Positions 1 through 5,300 of a stretch of 6,035 nt of DNA are shown here, one piece after another. The DNA lies in assembly GCA_030636885.1 (NCBI GenBank), contig DAOVVY010000054.1:1-6035 (forward strand). Direction: 5' to 3'. The translations under genes were made by a program, and so were the position numbers. This DNA is from Candidatus Nanohaloarchaea archaeon (lineage in GTDB: Archaea; EX4484-52; GLR71). Position 1 is the first letter of the stretch; every line of letters begins with the position of its first letter. The notes beneath the pieces were generated by a model. The model made no database searches, had not been told where the DNA came from, and saw only the letters and a program-made list of their open reading frames with translations.

Positions 1-186
1 ATTCTTTTTTGGACTGAATCGGTCTAGGTCCATGAGTTTTAGAAAATCAGGAGTTATGTGCTCTATCGCGTCCATGTTGGTGTTGAAAGCTATGAATATG
101 CCGGAGATCTTTCTTGTGTTCTTTTTGAACTGTTCTGAGACGGATAAAAATTGTTCGGTCCAGAATGCGCGTGGGTCTGTTTCCAT
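1..186 (-). CDS. ADP-dependent glucokinase/phosphofructokinase, N-terminal part (cut by window edge)
   Basis: Only the first 62 codons are visible; the frame is open at base 1. The family phosphorylates glucose or fructose 6-phosphate with ADP instead of ATP, in the cytoplasm, in the modified archaeal glycolytic pathway. The recognisable part is the segment FIAFNTNMDAIEHI at about residues 30-43. It resembles the N-terminal strand and sugar-binding 'YNxNxDAI' motif of ADP-dependent kinases in the ribokinase-like superfamily. Which sugar it uses cannot be told from this fragment. Two in-frame ATGs exist, at 195 and 186, with an in-frame TGA just upstream. I chose 186 because the TATA box at 210-218 is centred about 28 nt before it, the same leaderless spacing as in the nearby isomerase gene. 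Start at 195 would add the residues MTS. Triosephosphate isomerase on the same strand supports a glycolytic role. Family assignment is fairly sure; exact substrate is not. Confidence 0.75.
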   Translation of the reverse strand, partial: METDPRAFWTEQFLSVSEQFKKNTRKISGIFIAFNTNMDAIEHITPDFLKLMDLDRFSPKKN

Positions 187-209
187 AGATGTCATTTTAT
201 TTCATCTTG

Positions 210-218
210 TATATATAA
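210..218 (-). promoter_or_regulatory. TATA box of the sugar kinase gene
   Basis: Read on the minus strand this is TTATATATA, a good match to the archaeal TATA consensus. Its centre (about 214) is about 28 nt from the ATG at 186 but only 19 nt from the ATG at 195. With a normal TATA-to-start distance of about 26 nt, transcription would begin near 188, giving a leaderless mRNA starting at the second ATG. The transcription start is inferred, not observed. Confidence 0.55.
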
Positions 219-230
219 GTGGTCAGTAAT

Positions 231-254
231 GAGGCTGTTTCTAGAAACAACCTC
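231..254 (-). terminator. 12-bp hairpin at the 3' end of the 183-residue gene (terminator-like or operator)
   Basis: The arms GAGGCTGTTTCT and AGAAACAACCTC form a 24-nt inverted repeat with one mismatch. In the minus-strand RNA that mismatch becomes a G-U pair, so the stem could be continuous apart from the tip. It overlaps the TGA stop codon (253-255) of the upstream gene and ends about 12 nt before the TATA box of the kinase gene. No U-run follows, so it is not a textbook intrinsic terminator. It may protect or process the mRNA 3' end, or be a DNA operator for the kinase promoter. Confidence 0.4.
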
Positions 255-804
255 AATTGTTTGAGACAAAAGCATCTATCTTATTTGGCAATGGTAACTT
301 ATTGTATATATTATATGAAAATCTACCATTAAGCACACCCAGATAAGTATTTCCAACATTCAATGCAGATACAATATCAGATATTAATATACCACATGAG
401 TCCTCGATTGAAAATGCAAGATCTATCTTTTTTGGACTGTTATTTTGGAAAATGTTCGATAATTGCTCAGATTTAAAAGATAACTCTTTATCTTTCAAAA
501 CATCGAATACTGAATAAGAATTATCAGCAATATCAGAAATACTATATCTTGTTATAGAATCATGACAAAATTTAAAATCAAATTCTATCAGAAATAGCAT
601 TTTTGGTACTTCATCTAAAGATCTTGAGTCTCGTCCGAAACCCATCATTACCATCTCTTTTGATGCTGTCCGGTATGATGCCTGCAAGCTATATTTCTTA
701 GCATTGCCACTAAATAACAAATACTCAGCAATACCTTCGAATGGCGTTTCATCTATGGAGCCTACAGGTTCAAGCTCATACGTCTTATCAGATAATTCAT
801 CCAT
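253..804 (-). CDS. hypothetical protein, 183 residues, soluble and unrecognised
   Basis: I do not recognise this family. The protein starts MDELSDKTYELEPVG and ends AFVSNN. It has no signal peptide, no membrane helix and no clear catalytic motif. It looks like a cytoplasmic mixed alpha/beta protein with an acidic N-terminus and only two cysteines (one in FKFCHDS, one in EDSCGIL). The start is chosen because a perfect Shine-Dalgarno, TAAGGAGGT (812-820), sits 7 nt upstream of the ATG. The frame also runs up to a TTG at 855, but that would skip this site. The gene lies between triosephosphate isomerase and the ADP-dependent kinase, with its own TATA-like box, so it need not be co-transcribed with either. 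A hand-counted stretch (301-420) is 30% G+C against 42% in a stretch of the isomerase gene, which may mean weaker constraint or later acquisition. The gene is probably real; its function is unknown. Confidence 0.7.
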   Translation of the reverse strand: MDELSDKTYELEPVGSIDETPFEGIAEYLLFSGNAKKYSLQASYRTASKEMVMMGFGRDSRSLDEVPKMLFLIEFDFKFCHDSITRYSISDIADNSYSVFDVLKDKELSFKSEQLSNIFQNNSPKKIDLAFSIEDSCGILISDIVSALNVGNTYLGVLNGRFSYNIYNKLPLPNKIDAFVSNN

Positions 805-807
805 AAT

Positions 808-847
808 ATATACCTCCTTAAAGTACTCTTTCTTTTTGGAGGTACAC
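808..847 (-). promoter_or_regulatory. leader hairpin able to hide the Shine-Dalgarno
   Basis: In the minus-strand RNA, GUGUACCUCC (847-838) can pair with GGAGGUAUAU (817-808). This makes ten consecutive pairs, eight Watson-Crick and two G-U, with a 20-nt loop. The 3' arm contains the GGAGGU core of the ribosome binding site, and the stem ends 3 nt before the start codon. The loop can form a nested 4-bp stem (AAAG with CUUU around AGUA). This layout suggests translational control, for example by temperature, a ligand or a protein. The pairing is seen in the sequence; regulation is inferred. Confidence 0.55.
812..820 (-). promoter_or_regulatory. strong Shine-Dalgarno of the 183-residue gene
   Basis: TAAGGAGGT on the minus strand is fully complementary to the standard 16S rRNA 3' end, with 7 nt before the ATG at 804. 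It fixes the start codon. It stands out because the kinase and isomerase genes appear leaderless and have no such site. Confidence 0.8.
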
Positions 848-885
848 GAAAACAAAAGTGACCCTTAGATAATTAATCATTTGAA

Positions 886-893
886 ATATATAA
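886..893 (-). promoter_or_regulatory. TATA box of the 183-residue gene
   Basis: TTATATAT on the minus strand, centred near 889. It predicts transcription from about 863, hence a leader of about 58 nt that contains the whole hairpin at 808-847. A second TATA-like stretch (GTATATATAC, about 908-917) lies further upstream and could be an alternative promoter. Confidence 0.45.
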
Positions 894-976
894 GAATCAA
901 TAGTTAGGTATATATACTAGTTAATGACTAAATTAGTTTAATATTCTCTTTTTGATAGAATTTAACTTGTTCTGTG

Positions 977-1636
977 CTATGATAACATATCAATCAGGAC
1001 TTTCTTTGGATCTTTTGCGTTTGTTATGCCTGATGCAATCAATACACCGTCTGCGCCCAGCTCCATTGACTTCCTTACATCATAGGCAGTCTTTATGCCT
1101 GCGCCAACCAGTACCTTTATCTTAGGGTCTATCTTTTTTACAATTTTCACGGTCTCAGTTATTATCTCAGGTCTTGCCTTGGTGACTGAGTGGTTGCCGC
1201 CTATCAGTTCAGGAGGTTCGATCGCTATAAAATCGGGTCTTAATCTTGCAATTGGCTTTACTTCATCTAAGGTGTCTGCGCAGACTATGATCTTCAGGTT
1301 CTTCAATCTTAAGGTCGTGATTGTCTTCTTGAGGGTCTTGTGATCTATCTTTTTTTCGGCATGGTTCAGTATTGTGCCTTTTGCGCCTGCGAACTTGATT
1401 GATTCGGGGAGGATTGCGCCTGTGTTTGCGCCGTAGGTTGCAAGGTCTGTGTGTTGCGCGTAGATAGGCAGATTTACTGCCTTTGAAATCGGATAGATGT
1501 CTGTTGCGGGGACTGAAAGGATTATCTTTGAACCTGTCTCATTTTTTACTGTCTCCATCTGCTTTGCGAGTTTCAGAAGTTTGGGGCCTGTGCCTGTAGG
1601 ATAAGTTTTTACATTGATTACAATTAATGGTTTCAT
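977..1636 (-). CDS. tpiA: triosephosphate isomerase, archaeal type
   Basis: A cytoplasmic enzyme interconverting dihydroxyacetone phosphate and glyceraldehyde 3-phosphate in glycolysis and gluconeogenesis. The 219 residues match the short archaeal form (about 220-230), which lacks some helices of the roughly 250-residue bacterial and eukaryotic form. The expected parts of the TIM barrel are in order. The N-terminal strand carries the active-site Asn8 and Lys10 (INVKTY). The catalytic His92 is in ILNHAEKK. The catalytic Glu140 begins the phosphate-gripping loop (IEPPELIGG, 139-147). The phosphate-binding turns are GAGIKT (178-183) and LIASGIT (199-205). The C-terminal stretch NAKDPKKVL is also typical of archaeal homologues. 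The ATG at 1636 is the natural start: the family begins with this strand, and a TATA box is centred about 27 nt upstream, which fits a leaderless mRNA. The gene is full length with all key residues present. Downstream on the same strand lie the unknown 183-residue gene and the ADP-dependent sugar kinase. Confidence 0.97.
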   Translation of the reverse strand: MKPLIVINVKTYPTGTGPKLLKLAKQMETVKNETGSKIILSVPATDIYPISKAVNLPIYAQHTDLATYGANTGAILPESIKFAGAKGTILNHAEKKIDHKTLKKTITTLRLKNLKIIVCADTLDEVKPIARLRPDFIAIEPPELIGGNHSVTKARPEIITETVKIVKKIDPKIKVLVGAGIKTAYDVRKSMELGADGVLIASGITNAKDPKKVLIDMLS

Positions 1637-1658
1637 AGATTAGATTTGGGTCTTTGTG

Positions 1659-1667
1659 TTATATATA
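1659..1667 (-). promoter_or_regulatory. TATA box of the triosephosphate isomerase gene
   Basis: TATATATAA on the minus strand, preceded by an A-rich stretch that may act as the BRE. Its centre is about 27 nt from the start codon, so the mRNA probably begins at or next to the ATG. Confidence 0.6.
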
Positions 1668-1715
1668 GGTTTATTTGGGTTTTTTTGATTCTGTTCTGAT
1701 AGAAAAGAAGATACT

Positions 1716-1721
1716 AAAAAA
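1716..1721 (-). terminator. T-run after the 61-residue gene
   Basis: Six consecutive T on the minus strand lie about 21 nt after the stop codon of the 61-residue gene, inside a very AT-rich stretch and without a strong hairpin. Archaeal RNA polymerase often terminates at plain T-runs, so this could separate that gene from the isomerase promoter. Confidence 0.35.
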
Positions 1722-1742
1722 TATTTAATATAGAGTATTTGT

Positions 1743-1928
1743 TTAGAAATAGAAATTAAGTAATGCCAAAGTCAAGCCAACACTTATCTGATCAGCATTA
1801 TTATTTAGTGCAGTATAAATGCTAATCACACCTCCATAGAGATCAGTAACCAAAGGCACAGAATGCTCTACTTCTGGTTTTTTTTGAGAGTAGGGATCAC
1901 CCACCCCAGTCATATCAAGTATTAACAT
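1743..1928 (-). CDS. hypothetical small protein, 61 residues
   Basis: I do not recognise it. The sequence begins MLILDMTGVGDPYSQKK, has a charged segment (KKPEVEH), and ends in a moderately hydrophobic, glycine-containing stretch finishing LTLALLNFYF. There is no convincing signal peptide or membrane helix, though the C-terminal half could associate with a membrane or pack in an oligomer. I chose the ATG at 1928. A TTG lies two codons upstream at 1934. Two start signals fit the ATG: a TATA box (1954-1961) about 29 nt upstream, and a near-perfect Shine-Dalgarno GGTGGTGAT (1934-1942) 5 nt upstream. Both signals, plus a T-run after the stop, argue for a real gene despite its small size. It precedes the isomerase gene on the same strand but that gene has its own promoter. 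Function unknown; a spurious reading frame remains possible. Confidence 0.5.
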   Translation of the reverse strand: MLILDMTGVGDPYSQKKPEVEHSVPLVTDLYGGVISIYTALNNNADQISVGLTLALLNFYF

Positions 1929-1933
1929 AATCA

Positions 1934-1942
1934 ATCACCACC
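1934..1942 (-). promoter_or_regulatory. Shine-Dalgarno-like site of the 61-residue gene
   Basis: GGTGGTGAT on the minus strand differs at one base from GGAGGTGAT, the extended complement of the 16S rRNA 3' end. It ends 5 nt before the ATG at 1928. It would matter only if transcription starts well upstream, for example from the TATA-like GGATATAAAT at 2011-2020, rather than from the nearer TATA box. Confidence 0.4.
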
Positions 1943-1945
1943 ATA

Positions 1946-1970
1946 ATTACAGATTATAAAATATTACAGA
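1946..1970 (-). promoter_or_regulatory. TATA box of the 61-residue gene flanked by 8-nt direct repeats
   Basis: TTTTATAA (1954-1961, minus) is centred about 29 nt before the ATG at 1928. On the plus strand it is flanked exactly by two copies of ATTACAGA, at 1946-1953 and 1963-1970, 17 nt apart start to start. Repeats hugging a TATA box could be binding sites for a repressor or activator. This is inference from layout. Confidence 0.35.
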
Positions 1971-2042
1971 CATGCAATCAAATCTTCTTCAGACATATCT
2001 ATTTACCCAGATTTATATCCACGCCGGACTCTTATATTGAGT

Positions 2043-2059
2043 ATTTATAATTTATAAAT
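2043..2059. promoter_or_regulatory. perfect AT-only palindrome in the divergent intergenic region
   Basis: ATTTATAA, one T, then TTATAAAT: 8-bp arms around a single central base. It lies between the divergent 61-residue gene and the MoaD-like gene and gives a TATA-like motif on both strands. The start codons are 80 nt (plus) and 115 nt (minus) away, too far for leaderless mRNAs. It could be a bidirectional promoter with leaders, or an operator. The rest of the 1929-2138 gap shows no RNA gene that I can recognise. Confidence 0.3.
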
Positions 2060-2138
2060 CTTGTTGTTTTCACCACCTTTGTGTGTTTTAAAGTTAGAAT
2101 AGTTATAGGTTAATAATATCAGACACAAAATAAGCAGT

Positions 2139-2393
2139 ATGAGAATTCTTTATGGCGCGAAGACTGCTGTTGACATCACAGGGGTTGAGGAGGAAAACAT
2201 TGAGATTGATGAGGATATAAATCTTAAATCTGTGATTGAGATTATCTGCGATAAGTATCCTGCGCTAAAGAAAGATATCGATGACGATGATATATTGGTA
2301 ATTCATAATGGTGTGCTTAGGTCTTTGGATGCTAGTTGTGCGGTCAAGGATGGTGATACTGTCGAGTTTGCACCAGTCATATTAGGTGGATGA
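2139..2393 (+). CDS. MoaD/ThiS family beta-grasp protein (ubiquitin-like, SAMP-type)
   Basis: Small ubiquitin-fold proteins of this family are activated by an E1-like enzyme at a C-terminal Gly-Gly. They then carry sulfur for molybdopterin, thiamine or tRNA thiolation, or in archaea are joined to target proteins as SAMPs. The 84 residues are the usual length. Visible landmarks are the first strand MRILYGAKTAVDITG, the helix LKSVIEIICDKYPAL (29-43), the strand and turn ILVIHNGV (52-59), the signature VKDGDTVEFAPV (69-80) and the terminal ILGG with both glycines exactly at the end. The ATG at 2139 starts directly with the first strand. I see no Shine-Dalgarno and only a weak TATA-like stretch near 2103-2118. 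No E1, MoaE or thiamine gene is in the window, so the specific role is open. The protein is acidic in the loop DIDDDD (46-51). The stop is 3 nt from the stop of the convergent surface-protein gene. Confidence 0.88.
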   Translation: MRILYGAKTAVDITGVEEENIEIDEDINLKSVIEIICDKYPALKKDIDDDDILVIHNGVLRSLDASCAVKDGDTVEFAPVILGG

Positions 2394-2396
2394 ATT

Positions 2397-5300
2397 TCAG
2401 TTATCAGTTTTCAGGTGACTTTTGAAACGCTCGTGAAGCTGATATATTTTAGTTCTGCCTGTCGGGTTGTTGTCTTGTGTATTGTTATCTCCCTTATCAC
2501 CTGTATGATTCTTTAATGAGAATGAGTGTAATGTTGTTCGCTTTTTCTTTATTTTCTGGTTGAAAAAATCACCTTTGGGTCTGTATTCGGCTTTTGTTTT
2601 TGGTGGCATAAGCATGTATACTAGAACTATAATAATAACACTAAAGAAAATTGATACAAACATAACTTTAAGGAGTATATTTGAAACAGTTACAATCTTT
2701 GATTCTTCATCAGAGATCATCATTTCTACATCACTTAAAATGCTATTGGCCTGTTCTTTCAAGGTTAGCGCTTCTTGTGTTTTTCCTGCATCTAATAATT
2801 CTTTTGAATCCGTAATTAGTTTCTTTGCTTCAAATATTTTATCTTTTGCAGTGCCAATAACAGTGCCATTTAAAGCACCTAAATATCTCTGAAATATGGA
2901 CTGATCTGAAATGTTTGCAAGAAGTGAGGTAATACGATTATTGTATTCATACAATAATGATTTTGTCACTTCTAATTCTTCAAGACCTGCAATTTTATTT
3001 GTATCTGAAAATGATACTTGTATTGTAAAACTTACAGTTTCATCAAGGTCTGTTTCATTTGCATTGAATTTTGCGGATATTGTATAATCTGATATCTCCG
3101 TTGTTTCCGGGATGTTAAGATTAATCATGAAAGTTGCTGATGCGTTCGGTGCCAGTTCTGTTATGTCTGCATTTTGGAAATCATACCAATCTGACCATGA
3201 GACACCATCAAGTGTCAGGTTTAAGTTGTGGAGGGTTTCATTTCTTTTGTTTGTGACTGTTATCTCAATGTATTCAGTTGCACCCTGTTGTATGATGAGA
3301 GTCTTATTGTATCTTATGTCAAGATTGTCAGTTGTTAGGATTGTGTCTGTTGTGTTATCAGGAGATGTTATTGGAGGAGAACTTGTTGAGGGGGGCGAGG
3401 TTGTGCCTGAACCGCTGTCGGTCTGTGGTGCGGTGTAGATTATTTTGAATATCTGGTCAGTGTAACCTGTGACATCACGAGAGTCTATCTCATGTGTTGC
3501 TGAAATAGTGACTTTATAATTTCCCGTATGATTTAAATTTGAAAAAATACATGAATACTTGAAATTATCATTCACTGTAGTTGTATGGTTTGTATCGAGT
3601 CCCTCAGAGATATCCAAAATATTACAGAGTACATCTGCACCATACACAAGAGATTCATTATCCATATCATCGCTGTATTTAACACTCCCTGTTACAGTTA
3701 CCTCTTTTGAAATATTCACTGTTGAAGTTACACCTATGTCGGGGATTACTGGATCTATTGTCATGTCAAGCCAGACAACATCAAGGTTTGTTGAGTTTGA
3801 AATAGTTTTTGATGTGTTCAATGGAGATGTGGCATCAACTGAAATATTATAGTTTTTTTCGTCGTCGCCGTAAGGGACTTGCCATTCACAGAAATATGTG
3901 CCGTCAGTCTCGCTTGTAACATTACATATCTTTGTCCCATCAATATATACATTGACATCGGCGTCAAATACTACATTTGTATTGTTGCCATTTACCATAC
4001 CTGAAATCTTAACCCAAGCCTCTTCATTTGCGGTGGCATCTGTTGTGTTTGTATTTATTGTGATTGAATCGATGGTGTTTGTGACTTTCAACGAATAGAT
4101 ATACTCCTCTGTGTTATTGAATTCATCAAAAACAATCGTACTTATGTTATGATTACCTGTTGTAGGATTTATATCCTCCAATACAATCGTATCGAGTGCG
4201 CCGATACTATTTATGATTGATCTTACAGGGTTCTGCAATACCTCATCGATATAAACATAAACTGAAGGAGTACCTATCACAGAATTATTAAGTGGTTTTC
4301 CACTCTGCTTTAAAGCAGTACCCGTAATTGTGAAATTAAATAATTCTTCAGATATATACCCAGTGCTTGTATCAGATGTCAAGTCACTTTGAGTAATATT
4401 AAGATTTAATTTATCAGTTATATTAACAGACATTGTCTTTTTGAATAGATATTTAGATGTTTCATTTTCTAAGAGATAAATCTTGATTAAATAATTACCT
4501 AATGGATTTATTGTGAGGTTAGGGCTTATCTGCCATATTGGTGCAAATGTATATTCAGAAGTACCAAGAGTTGCAGTTGTTGTGTTTGACCAAATTATCT
4601 TGTTTTTAGAATCATTTATGTAAAGTGCTTCAACTAATATTTCGGAGTCTACCGATGATGATGCGAACAATGATAAATTCAATGTGATATTGTCACCTAG
4701 ATTAAAAATAGATAGATTCTTACTCAACCCATAAACTCCCCCATCATCATAGATTACACGGATTGAATCTGACATATTTCCAGAAACAATATAATTTATT
4801 GTATATTGTGTTTTCTCTGGAAGTATAGATGATATATTCTGTGTTGCAAAGCCTGTTGAGACAGTACATGTTCCTGATGTGTTCGGACCTGAAACAATAC
4901 AACTTGATACTAGGTCCGATATAGGATACTTTATAGTTAGATTAGATATTATAAAACCAGTTGGATTGACAATGTCAAATACAGCAGTCATATTATTCTC
5001 GGTGTTATTTGAACTGTCAGACCTTGCAATAAGTGATAGAGTCTCTATTGAAATGGGTTCTGTCTTAAAGGTCATATTAATTGTTGTTTTCTGAGTTGAC
5101 ATAAGTGTTTCATTTGCAGAGTACGGTATTGCAAATATCAACGATTTATTTCCTTTTAAACTATAGATGAAATCGTTGCTCGAAATCTCTTGTGAGGATA
5201 CAAAAGTAGTTGATTGCATATACTGCTCGCTTGATTGGAGTATGCTAACTTTTGTCCTATTTATCGTTACTTTAAATTCAGTAAAATTATCTTGCCCAAC

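Noticed and set aside
32..229. 65-codon frame on the plus strand
   Set aside because: It runs antisense to the sugar kinase start, whose product has a recognisable motif, and crosses its promoter. The peptide has no family features.
805..855. 17-residue N-terminal extension of the 183-residue protein from a TTG
   Set aside because: The extension (MFSCTSKKKEYF...) is encoded by the hairpin and the Shine-Dalgarno itself. The ATG at 804 has a perfect ribosome binding site, and the TTG has none.
943..961. 5-bp hairpin (ATTCT/AGAAT) downstream of triosephosphate isomerase
   Set aside because: The stem is short and all but one pair weak, with no T-run after it on the gene's strand. It is not enough to call a terminator.
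1095..1343. 82-codon frame on the plus strand
   Set aside because: It is antisense to conserved parts of triosephosphate isomerase. The hydrophobic look comes from the complementary codons.
1972..2040. 22-codon plus-strand frame in the divergent intergenic region
   Set aside because: No ribosome binding site or well-placed TATA box, and the composition looks random.
1929..2138. Possible tRNA or other RNA gene around the GC-richer patch ACGCCGGACTC
   Set aside because: No cloverleaf arms, T-loop consensus or acceptor pairing can be built around it.
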